Source: Luteibacter aegosomatissinici (lineage in GTDB: Bacteria; Pseudomonadota; Gammaproteobacteria; Xanthomonadales; Rhodanobacteraceae). Taken from it: a stretch of DNA of 64,000 nt. The position numbers were made by a program, and so were the translations under genes. Each line of letters starts with the position of its first letter. Position 1 is the first letter of the stretch. The notes beneath the pieces were generated by a model that saw only the letters and a list, made by a program, of their open reading frames with translations, searched no databases and was not told the origin of the DNA. This document shows, piece after piece, positions 50,446 to 58,947 of the stretch. The stretch covers positions 3,472,001 through 3,536,000 of the forward strand of contig NZ_CP095742.1 of the NCBI RefSeq assembly GCF_023078495.1. Direction: 5' to 3'.

Positions 50446-52805
50446 AGCCCGCGCCGACGACGCTCCGCGCGGCCGCGTTCGCCGCGGTGTCGCTGCTGGT
50501 ATGCATCCTGGGCGCGTGGCTGCTGTTCGGCCGTGGTGCCTCGCCGCTGCAGACCGATCTGCTCGCCATGCTCCCGGCCACGGAGCGCAACGCGCTGGCG
50601 GAGGATGCCGTGGAGCGGCTTGCCCGCGCCAGCGGCGATCGCATGATCCTGTTGGTAGCCCACCAGGACGATGACACGGCGAAGGATGCCGCCCGCGAAC
50701 TGGGCGCCGCGCTGGGCAAGGACAAGGTATTCAAGCATGTGCTTGCCGAGCTGCCGCCATTCGACATGGCGCAACTGGTGAACCCTTTCCTGCCCTATCG
50801 CTTCCACCTGCTCACCCAGGAAGATCGCGCCACGCTCGATGCCGCCGGTTTTGATCCGACCGAAACGCTGAAGCGCCGCCTCAATGAACCCTTTGGCGCC
50901 AACGTGGGCCCGAAGCTGGGCGACGATCCCTTCGGCTGGCTGCAGCACTGGCTGGACCGCCAGCCGTGGAATCGCTCCACGCTGGTACCCGAAGATGACC
51001 TGCTGACGGCGCACCGCGACGAGGGAAGCTATGTGTTGGTCGTCGCCACGCTGGATGGCTCGTCGTATGACGACGGCGTCCAGCGCCGCGCGTTGGGTGC
51101 CCTCGACCAGGCCGAACACGACATCATCGCGAAGCACCCTGGGACGCAACTACTTCGCACGGGAGCTATTTTCTATGCAGCCGCGGCACGCGCTGGGGCC
51201 GAGCGCGATACCCATGTCGTAGGTATCGCATCCACTGTCGGCATCGCCATCCTGCTGTTGTTCGTGTTCCGCTCGATGCGGCCGCTGCTCATCGCGTTCC
51301 TGTCTACCGCGCTGGGCGTGATCGGGGCCACGGTGGCTACGATCCTCGTGTTTGGCCAGTTGCACCTGCTAACGCTTGTGTTCGGTGCGGCCTTGTTGGG
51401 CGAAGCGGTCGATTATTCCATCCAATACCTGTGCGCACGCGCGAACGCGGGTCCCACCTGGGAGCCCATGCGTGGCGTGCGCCAGGTGCGCCCTGCCCTG
51501 CTGCTTGCACTCGCCACCTCCTTGCTCGGCTATGCGCTGCTTGCGCTGGTGCCGTTCCCGGCCCTGCGCCAGATGGCCGTGTTCGCCATTGCCGGCATGG
51601 CCGTCGCTTGCGCCAGCGTGTTCTGGCTGCTGCCCGCGTTGCTGCGCGATCCAGGCAAAGCGCCGCTGGCCGCGCCGTTCGTGCGCGTGGCCCTGGCCTG
51701 GCAGCGGATCGCCTCGGGCCGCCGCGCGTTCGCCGTCATCGGGGTACTCGCGCTGATAGCCGTCCCTGGCTGGATCAAGCTCGGCCATGACGATGACATC
51801 CACCTGCTGATTTCACCGCCGCAAAGCCTGGAAGCGCAAACCAACCAGATTCGCGATATCGCGGGGTTTGGCGGCGGTAGCCAGTTCTGGCTGGTGGAAG
51901 GGGATACGCCGGAGGCCGTGCTTGAGCACGAGGAAGCGCTGACCGATCGCCTGCAAAGGGAGGGCATTGCCTGGACGGGCATGACGGGCATGTTGCCTTC
52001 GCAGAAGCGGCAGGCGGAGAACGTGGCGGCCATCACCTGGGCCATGTGCCGGGGTGTCGTCGGCGTTCTTGGGCCGAGCCCTGAGTTGGCTCAGATCCAG
52101 ATGCGTCGATTCATGACCGTGGCCGGATTCAAGGACACAGCGGCAAGCGCTTACGCAACCGCGTTCCCCGGCAAGCCGCTTACGCTTGCGAACTGGAAAC
52201 AGGTGCAGGCGTACATGCCGTTCCAGTACCTGTGGATGGACAAGGGCAGCATCGTGGTGCCGCAGGGCGATGTCCCCGTGGAACGGATGCGTGCCGCGGC
52301 GGCTGGCCTCCAGGGTGTATCGGTGATCGACAAGCCCGCCAGCATCTCTACGCTGTTCGGTGAGTACCGTGGGTTCGCCAGCCTGTGGCTGGGTGCCGCC
52401 ATGCTGCTGGTGGCCGCCGCGTTCGCATGGCGCTACGGGCTGCGTGGCGCATGGCGCGTGCTACTCCCCCCGTTGGCGGGCATCGTCTTCTCCGTCGCGG
52501 CGCTTGGCTATCTCAACCAACCGCTCACGCTATTCCACCTCATGGCCCTGATGCTTGTCCTTGGCGTGGGCGCCAACTACGCCGTGTTCCTGCGTGAAGG
52601 CGAACCGCATTCCGCGCACACGCCCGGCGCCGCCTACGCGGGTGTGCTGCTCTCCGCCGTCACCGCCTTGCTCTCGTTCGGGCTGCTGGCCCTTAGTACC
52701 ATGCCTGCCCTGCAACATTTCGGGCTCACCCTGTTGCTGGGGATCGGCTTTACCGCCCTCCTCGCCCCGGTGAGCGCACCTGCACCTGTGAAGCCAAACG
52801 CATGA
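50442..52805 (+). CDS. MMPL/RND-type exporter (aryl-polyene cluster)
   Basis: A 787-residue inner-membrane protein, corresponding to ApeM. One N-terminal TM (AAVSLLVCILGAWLLFG), a large periplasmic loop (about 35-250), then TM bundles around GIASTVGIAILLLFVFRSM and FGAALLGEAVDYSIQYL, a second loop (about 440-640) and a C-terminal bundle (LMALMLVLGVGANYAVFL). It probably extracts the polyene lipid from the inner membrane. It overlaps both neighbours by 4 bp. Confidence 0.87.
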   Translation: MKPAPTTLRAAAFAAVSLLVCILGAWLLFGRGASPLQTDLLAMLPATERNALAEDAVERLARASGDRMILLVAHQDDDTAKDAARELGAALGKDKVFKHVLAELPPFDMAQLVNPFLPYRFHLLTQEDRATLDAAGFDPTETLKRRLNEPFGANVGPKLGDDPFGWLQHWLDRQPWNRSTLVPEDDLLTAHRDEGSYVLVVATLDGSSYDDGVQRRALGALDQAEHDIIAKHPGTQLLRTGAIFYAAAARAGAERDTHVVGIASTVGIAILLLFVFRSMRPLLIAFLSTALGVIGATVATILVFGQLHLLTLVFGAALLGEAVDYSIQYLCARANAGPTWEPMRGVRQVRPALLLALATSLLGYALLALVPFPALRQMAVFAIAGMAVACASVFWLLPALLRDPGKAPLAAPFVRVALAWQRIASGRRAFAVIGVLALIAVPGWIKLGHDDDIHLLISPPQSLEAQTNQIRDIAGFGGGSQFWLVEGDTPEAVLEHEEALTDRLQREGIAWTGMTGMLPSQKRQAENVAAITWAMCRGVVGVLGPSPELAQIQMRRFMTVAGFKDTAASAYATAFPGKPLTLANWKQVQAYMPFQYLWMDKGSIVVPQGDVPVERMRAAAAGLQGVSVIDKPASISTLFGEYRGFASLWLGAAMLLVAAAFAWRYGLRGAWRVLLPPLAGIVFSVAALGYLNQPLTLFHLMALMLVLGVGANYAVFLREGEPHSAHTPGAAYAGVLLSAVTALLSFGLLALSTMPALQHFGLTLLLGIGFTALLAPVSAPAPVKPNA

Positions 52806-54064
52806 ACAACACCGCAAACACCACGGGTGGCCGTGCGATGAAACGCGTCGTCGTGACCGGCATCGGCGGCATCACGCCGCTGGGACACGACTGGACCAGC
52901 ATCGAAGCCCGGCTGCGCCAGTTCCAGAACGCCGTGCGGCGCATGGGCGAATGGGATTACTTCGATGCACTCAACGGGCGCCTCGGCGTACCGGTCGATG
53001 ATTTCGCGGTGCCGTCGCACTGGTCGCGCAAGCACACCCGCTCCATGGGTCGCGTGGCCCTGCTGGCCACCGCCGCCAGCGAGCGCGCGCTGAGCGATGC
53101 CGGCCTGCTCGATGATGAGCGCATCCGCGATGGGCGCATGGGCGTCGCCTACGGTTCGTCCGGTGGCAGCATCGAGCCGGCGCGCACCGTGGGGCGCATG
53201 CTGGAAACCGGTTCCATGCAAGGCGTGACCGCCACGAGCTACATCCAGATGATGGCGCACACCACCGCCGTGAACGTGGGCGTGTTTTTCGGGCTGAAGG
53301 GCCGGGTCATCACCACCTCCAGCGCCTGCACCTCGGGCAGCCAGGCCATCGGCTACGGCTACGAGGCGATCCAGCAAGGCAAGCAGCAGCTGATGCTGTG
53401 CGGCGGTGCCGAGGAGCTTTCAGGACCGGGCGCGGCGGTTTTCGACACCCTCTTCGCCACAAGCACGCGCAATGAAACGCCCGGCCTGACACCGCGCCCG
53501 TTCGACGGTAAACGCGACGGCCTGGTCGTCGGCGAAGGCGGCGTGACGCTGGTGCTCGAAGAGTACGAACATGCCCTCGCGCGCGGTGCGCGCATTTACG
53601 CCGAGGTGGTCGGTTATGGCACCAACTCCGATGGTGCGCACATTACCCAGCCCACGCGGGAAACGATGGCAGCGGCGATGCGCATGGCGCTGGCCGACGC
53701 GGGCCTTGAGCCCGCCGCTATTGGCTACGTGAGCGCGCACGGTACTGCGACCGACCGCGGCGATGTGGCGGAGAGCCACGCAACGAACGACGTGCTGGGA
53801 GCCAATGTGCCCATCAGCTCGATGAAGAGCTACGTCGGCCACACGCTGGGCGCCTGCGGCGCACTGGAAGCCTGGTGGGCGATCGAGATGATGCGTGGTG
53901 GCTGGTTCGCGCCCACGATCAACCTGGAGACGCCGGATGCGGAATGTGCCGCGCTGGATTACCTCACCGGGAACGGCCGCGACATCCGCACCGATTACGT
54001 GATGAGCAACAACTTTGCGTTCGGTGGCATCAATACATCACTGATCTTCAAGGCGCACGCCTGA
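52802..54064 (+). CDS. Beta-ketoacyl-ACP synthase (aryl-polyene cluster, ApeO/ApeR-type)
   Basis: A 420-residue FabF-like ketosynthase with an intact triad: C176 (SSACTSGSQA), H313 (SAHGTATDRGD), H347 (YVGHTLGACG). It would carry out the repeated condensations of polyene elongation. An in-frame Met13 (MKRVVVTG) also looks like a start, but the ATGA overlap with the exporter favours 52802. Its stop overlaps the next start by one base. Confidence 0.92.
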   Translation: MNNTANTTGGRAMKRVVVTGIGGITPLGHDWTSIEARLRQFQNAVRRMGEWDYFDALNGRLGVPVDDFAVPSHWSRKHTRSMGRVALLATAASERALSDAGLLDDERIRDGRMGVAYGSSGGSIEPARTVGRMLETGSMQGVTATSYIQMMAHTTAVNVGVFFGLKGRVITTSSACTSGSQAIGYGYEAIQQGKQQLMLCGGAEELSGPGAAVFDTLFATSTRNETPGLTPRPFDGKRDGLVVGEGGVTLVLEEYEHALARGARIYAEVVGYGTNSDGAHITQPTRETMAAAMRMALADAGLEPAAIGYVSAHGTATDRGDVAESHATNDVLGANVPISSMKSYVGHTLGACGALEAWWAIEMMRGGWFAPTINLETPDAECAALDYLTGNGRDIRTDYVMSNNFAFGGINTSLIFKAHA

Positions 54065-55299
54065 TGCGTCGCGTGGTCGTCACTGGCATGGGCGCGGTGA
54101 CATGCCTGGGCCCGGGCCGCGCCGCGCTGTTCGATGGGTTGCGCGCCGGTCGCGAAGGCTTCCGGGATATGCCGGGCTACGCCGCGTTGGGCATGCGTTG
54201 CCGTACCGCCGCACCTGTTGACCTCGGCGCGCTGGAACCGCCACCGCGCAAGCTGCGCCGGTATTTTCCGCAGGCTGCCGAGTACGCGTGGCACGCCACG
54301 CGCGAGGCCCTGGTGGAGGCAGGGATCAATGACGCCCGCGTACGCGAGCGAGACGTGGGCATCCTCATGGGCGGCTCCGCTGCGCTCTCCGAGTACGAAG
54401 CGGGCCTGGATGTTTTCCACGCGAAAGGCTATTCGCGCCTGTCGCCTTTTATCGTCCCGCGCAGCATGGGCAGCGCCGTCGCGGCCACGCTGGTCCATGC
54501 GTTCGGCTTTGGCGGCCGCGCTTTCACGGTCGGCTCGGCGTGCACCAGCGCTACCCACGCCATTGGCCAGGCCATGGAGCTGATCCAGCTCGGCCGCCAG
54601 GAAATCGTGATCTGCGGTGGTGCTGAAGAACTGCACGACAAGGCCTCCATGTGCTTTGACGTGATGCATGCCCTGACCACCACAAGCGTCGCCGGCGAGC
54701 GCATCTCCACACCGTATGCGGCCGATCGTGATGGCATCGTGCTGGGCGGCGGCGCGGGCGTGCTCGTGCTGGAATCGCTTGATCATGCGCTAGCCCGCGG
54801 CGCCACTATCCTGGCCGAGATGGCGGGTTATGGCGCAGCCTCGGATCCCGAAGGCATGGTGAGCCCGCACAGCGAGGGCATGGCCGAAGCCATGCATCAG
54901 GCGATCGACCTGGCCGGCGTTGTCCCGGATTACGTGAACACCCATGCGTGCGCCACGCGCGATGGCGACCTGGCCGAGTGGGAAGCGCTGCGTCGCGTGT
55001 TCGGCGACCGGGGGCACCCCGTTCCCTGGATGTCGTCTATAAAGGGGTTGGTGGGGCATGCGCCGGCCGCGGCGGGTGCACTGGATGCCATCGCGTGCGT
55101 CGGCATGATCGAGCACGGCGTGTTGCTTGCCGGGGCACCGCCCCGTGAGCTGGATGAGGCGTTTGCCGATACGCCGCTGCTGGACGCGGAGCGCGAGGCA
55201 CGGGTGGACGCGGTCCTGTCCAACAGCTTCGGTTTCGGCGGCAGCTGCGCCGCGCTGGTCATCCGGCGCTACCATCAACCCGACCTCGCCCTGGCCTAA
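54064..55299 (+). CDS. Second ketosynthase-like protein (aryl-polyene cluster)
   Basis: A 411-residue thiolase-fold protein. The catalytic Cys160 is kept (GSACTSATHA), as are H294 and H332 (LVGHAPAAAG), but the usual HGT around the first His reads NTHACATRDGD. In E. coli-type clusters ApeC is a chain-length-factor-like partner of ApeO; this protein may fill that place yet keeps an active-site-like triad. The start overlaps the previous stop by 1 bp (TGATG). Confidence 0.87.
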   Translation: MRRVVVTGMGAVTCLGPGRAALFDGLRAGREGFRDMPGYAALGMRCRTAAPVDLGALEPPPRKLRRYFPQAAEYAWHATREALVEAGINDARVRERDVGILMGGSAALSEYEAGLDVFHAKGYSRLSPFIVPRSMGSAVAATLVHAFGFGGRAFTVGSACTSATHAIGQAMELIQLGRQEIVICGGAEELHDKASMCFDVMHALTTTSVAGERISTPYAADRDGIVLGGGAGVLVLESLDHALARGATILAEMAGYGAASDPEGMVSPHSEGMAEAMHQAIDLAGVVPDYVNTHACATRDGDLAEWEALRRVFGDRGHPVPWMSSIKGLVGHAPAAAGALDAIACVGMIEHGVLLAGAPPRELDEAFADTPLLDAEREARVDAVLSNSFGFGGSCAALVIRRYHQPDLALA

Positions 55300-55308
55300 C
55301 CCCTTCCC

Positions 55309-56097
55309 ATGGATCTCGCAGCCGACACGACGAAACGCCGCGCCGACGCCTGGGCCTGGCGCTTTGTGTTCACCGCCCTGTCGTTCGCGCTGTTCGGCGT
55401 GGGCGGGCTGGTGCTGCGCATCTTCGTCCTGCCGGTGGTGATGCACTGGCCAGCGCCGCTGGAGGTACGCCGCCGCCGCGCACGGCGCACGGTCGGCAAG
55501 GCCTTCTGGCTGCATTCGCAATTCATGTACCGCACCGGTGTCGTAACCTACCAATTCGAAGGCCTGGAACGGCTGGGGCGTCCCGGCCAGATGATCGTGG
55601 CGAACCACCCATCGCTGATCGATGTGGTGTTCCTGATCGGCCATGTGCCCGATGCGAACTGCGTGGTGAAGCACAGCCTGTGGAAAAACCCCTTCATGCG
55701 CGGGCCCATTTGCGTGGCGCAGTACATCAGCAACGATGGCAGCGCCGACATGCTCGAGCGCGCCGCCGACGTGTTGCGCGAGGGACAGACGCTGATCGTG
55801 TTTCCCGAAGGCACGCGTACGACGCCAGGGCAGGCACCTGTGTTCCACCGCGGTGCTTCGGCGATCGCGGTGCGAGGTGCAAGCATCATCACGCCCGTGT
55901 TCATCACGGTAGAACCCACAACGCTCACCAAGGCGGATCGCTGGTACCACGTTCCGAACCGCCGCGTGCAGATGCGCTTCCGCGTGGGCGATGACATCAG
56001 CGTAGCGGCGTTCTCAGGCGAGGCCCCCGCGCCCATCGCATCGCGCCGACTCAACGAGCACCTTCACCGCCTGTATGCGCGGGAACGGCAGGCATGA
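55309..56097 (+). CDS. Lysophospholipid-type acyltransferase (aryl-polyene cluster)
   Basis: A 262-residue PlsC-like membrane acyltransferase. N-terminal TM (FVFTALSFALFGVGGLVLRIF). The catalytic HX4D is H100-D105 in ANHPSLIDVV; FPEGTRTT is the glycerophosphate-site motif. It would attach an acyl or polyene chain to a lipid anchor. It overlaps the following gene by 4 bp. Confidence 0.87.
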   Translation: MDLAADTTKRRADAWAWRFVFTALSFALFGVGGLVLRIFVLPVVMHWPAPLEVRRRRARRTVGKAFWLHSQFMYRTGVVTYQFEGLERLGRPGQMIVANHPSLIDVVFLIGHVPDANCVVKHSLWKNPFMRGPICVAQYISNDGSADMLERAADVLREGQTLIVFPEGTRTTPGQAPVFHRGASAIAVRGASIITPVFITVEPTTLTKADRWYHVPNRRVQMRFRVGDDISVAAFSGEAPAPIASRRLNEHLHRLYARERQA

Positions 56098-57308
56098 CTA
56101 TCCACGGCAACGAAAAGCCCTCGCGCAAACTCGCCAACCTTGTACTGGTTGTCGTGGGCATCCTTTACCCCTTCATCGTTTACGTGGGCGGCGATCACGT
56201 GTCCCCGCCCGTGTTTGGCGTGATTCTTGGTGCCTTGTGGCTGATCCGGGCGCCGGCGCTGGTGCACCAGCCTGGCGGCAAATGGATGCTCGGCGTTGCC
56301 CTGGCCTATTGCGCCTTGCTGGCGTTCGGCGGACACGAACACCTGCTGCGCTGGTACCCGAGCCTCATCTGCGCGTTGCTGCTGGCAGCGTTCACCCATA
56401 GCCTCGTATTCGGGCCACCGATCATCGAACGCGTGGCGCGCATGATGGAGCCCGACCTTCCGCAGGCCGCGTTGCCTTACACCCGCAAGGTCACCGGGGT
56501 GTGGGCGGCTTTTTTCGCGATCAACGGCGCATGCTCCGCGTGGCTTGCCGCATGGGGGCCGCTTTCATGGTGGACGTTCTACAACGGCGTGGTGGCCTAC
56601 GTGGCGATGGGCACGCTGTTCGCCGTGGAATGGGTGTGCAGGCAGCGCATGCGCCGACGCCTGCGTAACGCCCCCATGGGCAGCGCGGCCGTCCGGCTGG
56701 CATCGCACCCGTGGGTTGCCGCGGCTGCGGGCGGCAATGCAGGCCAGCAGGTCCTGGGCATGGTCGTGGCACTGACGGCCTCGGGTCGCATCGCCCTGGC
56801 ACGGCATGGCCGTGCCGGTATCGTCAGCGAACTGGGCCAGCATGCCGCCGGTGATGACGCGCTGGCTACCCCGATGGCATGGCGATTCGTCGAAGGGCTA
56901 CCTGAAGCGGCGCGGATCGATTTGCTGTTGCAGGCGCCGCTGCCGCGTATCGCCCAGGTGGTCTCGGAGCGCGTGGACGCTGGTACGCACGTGCTGAGCC
57001 TGGCATTGCCGCTCGACCTGGCATGCTTCGCCGAGCATTTCCCCGAAGCGCCCGTGTTGCCGGGCGTGTTGCAGATCGCCTGGGCGCTCGAGTTTGCCTC
57101 GTCCCGCTTCGGCACACCGCGGACCTGCCGCGGCATGGACCAGCTCAAGTTCCAGCGGCTGTTGCGACCGGGCGATCAGGTGGAGCTGGTGCTCCGCCAT
57201 GATGCCGAGCGTGGCCGCCTGCATTTCGCGTACCGCGTTGGCGACGCCATGTGTTCTTCCGCCCATCTGCACGTGGATGCCATGCCGGGGGTGACCCATG
57301 CGCAGTAA
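56094..57308 (+). CDS. Fusion: ApeG-like membrane domain, AMP-ligase C-terminal remnant, ApeI-like dehydratase
   Basis: A 404-residue protein. Residues 1-185 form a helix-rich membrane domain like the COG4648/ApeG protein (ANLVLVVVGILYPFIVYVGG). Residues about 286-404 form a hotdog 3-hydroxyacyl-ACP dehydratase like ApeI, with H315 in CFAEHFPEAPVLPGVLQIAW. Between them, residues about 197-285 follow the pattern of the small C-terminal subdomain of an acyl-adenylating ligase: SHPWVAAAAGG, ALTASGRIALARHGRAGIV, TPMAWRFVEGLP. The usual catalytic NxQGK lysine segment after WRFV..LP is absent (EAARIDLL). In E. coli-type clusters the order is ApeG, ApeH (ligase), ApeI; the fused order here suggests an internal deletion. 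Confidence 0.75.
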   Translation: MTIHGNEKPSRKLANLVLVVVGILYPFIVYVGGDHVSPPVFGVILGALWLIRAPALVHQPGGKWMLGVALAYCALLAFGGHEHLLRWYPSLICALLLAAFTHSLVFGPPIIERVARMMEPDLPQAALPYTRKVTGVWAAFFAINGACSAWLAAWGPLSWWTFYNGVVAYVAMGTLFAVEWVCRQRMRRRLRNAPMGSAAVRLASHPWVAAAAGGNAGQQVLGMVVALTASGRIALARHGRAGIVSELGQHAAGDDALATPMAWRFVEGLPEAARIDLLLQAPLPRIAQVVSERVDAGTHVLSLALPLDLACFAEHFPEAPVLPGVLQIAWALEFASSRFGTPRTCRGMDQLKFQRLLRPGDQVELVLRHDAERGRLHFAYRVGDAMCSSAHLHVDAMPGVTHAQ

Positions 57309-57741
57309 GGGTGTGTTGGCCGCCGAGATCGATGTGGTGGTTCCGTTCTTCGATGTCGATTCGCTCGAAATCGTCTGGCACGGGCATTACGTGAAATACC
57401 TTGAGATCGCACGTTGCGCGCTGCTCGACGATATCGGACACAACTACGTGAAGATGAAGGAAACCGGGTTTGCCTGGCCCATCATCGACCTGCAGCTGCG
57501 CTATGCGCGCGCGGCCCGGTTCGGCCAGGCGCTGCGCGTGCGCGCCGAACTGGTGGAATGGGAGAACCGGCTAAAGATCCACTACACCGTAAGCGATGTG
57601 GCTACCGGCGAGCGACTGACGCGCGCCAGTACGATCCAGGTGGCCGTGCATGTCGCTGATGGCGAGATGCAACTGGTCTCGCCGGCCTGCTTCACGCACG
57701 ACGTAGAGCGCCGCCTTGCACGCGAGGCCACTTCGCCATGA
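57298..57741 (+). CDS. Hotdog acyl-thioesterase (aryl-polyene cluster, ApeK-like)
   Basis: A 147-residue 4-hydroxybenzoyl-CoA-thioesterase-like protein. EIDVVVPFFDVDSLEIVWHG places the catalytic-type Asp in a YbgC-like motif (FFDVDSLEIVWHGHYVKYLE). It would release or edit polyene acyl chains. It overlaps both neighbours (11 bp and 4 bp). Confidence 0.83.
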   Translation: MRSKGVLAAEIDVVVPFFDVDSLEIVWHGHYVKYLEIARCALLDDIGHNYVKMKETGFAWPIIDLQLRYARAARFGQALRVRAELVEWENRLKIHYTVSDVATGERLTRASTIQVAVHVADGEMQLVSPACFTHDVERRLAREATSP

Positions 57742-58214
57742 ATCACTGGCCCATTGAACAACTGCTCCCCCATGCGGGACGCATGGTGTGGATCGACCGC
57801 GTCGTGGAGTGGGATGCCGAGCGCGTCGTCTGCGAGCGCGTGGTGCGCCTGGGCGATCTGGAGGTCACCGCCGAGGGGCTGCCGAGCTGGGCAGGCGTTG
57901 AACTGATGGCCCAGGCGATCGCGGCGTGGAACGGATGCCAGGTGCTGGCCGCAGGCGGCCAGGTGCGCCCGGGCTTTCTCCTGGGAACGCGCGCGTACCG
58001 CGCCGATGCGGATTTCTTCCCCGTGGGGACCCGCCTGCTCATCGAGGCCGCCCGTACCTTCCACGATGACGACGGCATGGCGTCTTTCGCTTGCCGGATC
58101 ACCGCGACGGGTGTGCAGGCCGAAGCACGCCTGACTGTCTTCAGTCCGCCCGACCCCACCCCCTTCCTCGATCCACGCCACCACAGCCTGGACCCCACCG
58201 GAAACGCGCCATGA
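57738..58214 (+). CDS. Hotdog 3-hydroxyacyl-ACP dehydratase (ApeP-like)
   Basis: A 158-residue protein resembling ApeP. Family features are the start PIEQLLPHAGRMVWIDRVVEWD and GLPSWAGVELMAQAIAAWNG, plus GFLLGTRAYRADADFFPVGT. With the ApeI-like domain it would give the alternating dehydration steps that build the conjugated double bonds. It overlaps the next start by 4 bp. Confidence 0.86.
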   Translation: MNHWPIEQLLPHAGRMVWIDRVVEWDAERVVCERVVRLGDLEVTAEGLPSWAGVELMAQAIAAWNGCQVLAAGGQVRPGFLLGTRAYRADADFFPVGTRLLIEAARTFHDDDGMASFACRITATGVQAEARLTVFSPPDPTPFLDPRHHSLDPTGNAP

Positions 58215-58939
58215 CCGATACCATCCTCGTCACCGGCTCGAGCCGCGGCATCGGCCGCGCGATCGCGCTGAACCTCGCCGATGCCGGCCATGACATCGTG
58301 CTGCATTGCCGCTCGCGCCGTGACGAAGCGGAGGCCGTGCAAGCCGAGATCATCGCGAAAGGCCGCGCCGCGCGCGTGCTGCAATTCGACGTGGCTGACC
58401 GCGCCGCCACGGCGGCGGCCCTGGAGGCCGATCTTTCCGCGCATGGCGCGTACTACGGCGTCGTGTGCAATGCGGGCCTTACCCGTGATGGCGCCTTTCC
58501 CGGCCTGACATCCGAAGACTGGGACCAGGTGCTGCGGACGAATCTCGATGGGTTCTACAACGTGCTCCACCCACTGGTGATGCCCATGATCCGCCGCCGC
58601 GCACCGGGCCGCATCGTGTGCATCACTTCGGTATCGGGCCTGATCGGCAACCGCGGCCAGGTGAACTACAGCGCGTCCAAGGCCGGTGTCATCGGTGCGG
58701 CGAAGGCACTCGCCGTGGAACTGGCCAAGCGCAAGATCACGGTCAATTGCGTTGCGCCGGGCCTGATCGACACCGACATGCTCGATCCCGATGTCCCCGT
58801 CGAGCAGATCCTCAAGGTGATTCCGATGGAACGCAGCGGCACGCCGGAGGAAGTGGCTTCGGCGGTGCGCTTCCTGGTGAGCCCGGAAGCGAGTTACATC
58901 ACTCGCCAGATCCTCGCGGTCAACGGCGGGCTCTGCTAA
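58211..58939 (+). CDS. 3-ketoacyl-ACP reductase, FabG-like (ApeQ)
   Basis: A 242-residue SDR with an intact active site: cofactor motif GSSRGIG (9-15), S140, Y153 and K157 (VNYSASKAGV). The C-terminus QILAVNGGLC is FabG-like. It would reduce the ketoacyl-ACP made by the cluster ketosynthases. The start at 58211 overlaps the dehydratase stop by 4 bp. Contrast the SDR at 6.8 kb, which lacks YxxxK. Confidence 0.92.
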   Translation: MTDTILVTGSSRGIGRAIALNLADAGHDIVLHCRSRRDEAEAVQAEIIAKGRAARVLQFDVADRAATAAALEADLSAHGAYYGVVCNAGLTRDGAFPGLTSEDWDQVLRTNLDGFYNVLHPLVMPMIRRRAPGRIVCITSVSGLIGNRGQVNYSASKAGVIGAAKALAVELAKRKITVNCVAPGLIDTDMLDPDVPVEQILKVIPMERSGTPEEVASAVRFLVSPEASYITRQILAVNGGLC

Positions 58940-58947
58940 ACAGGGCC

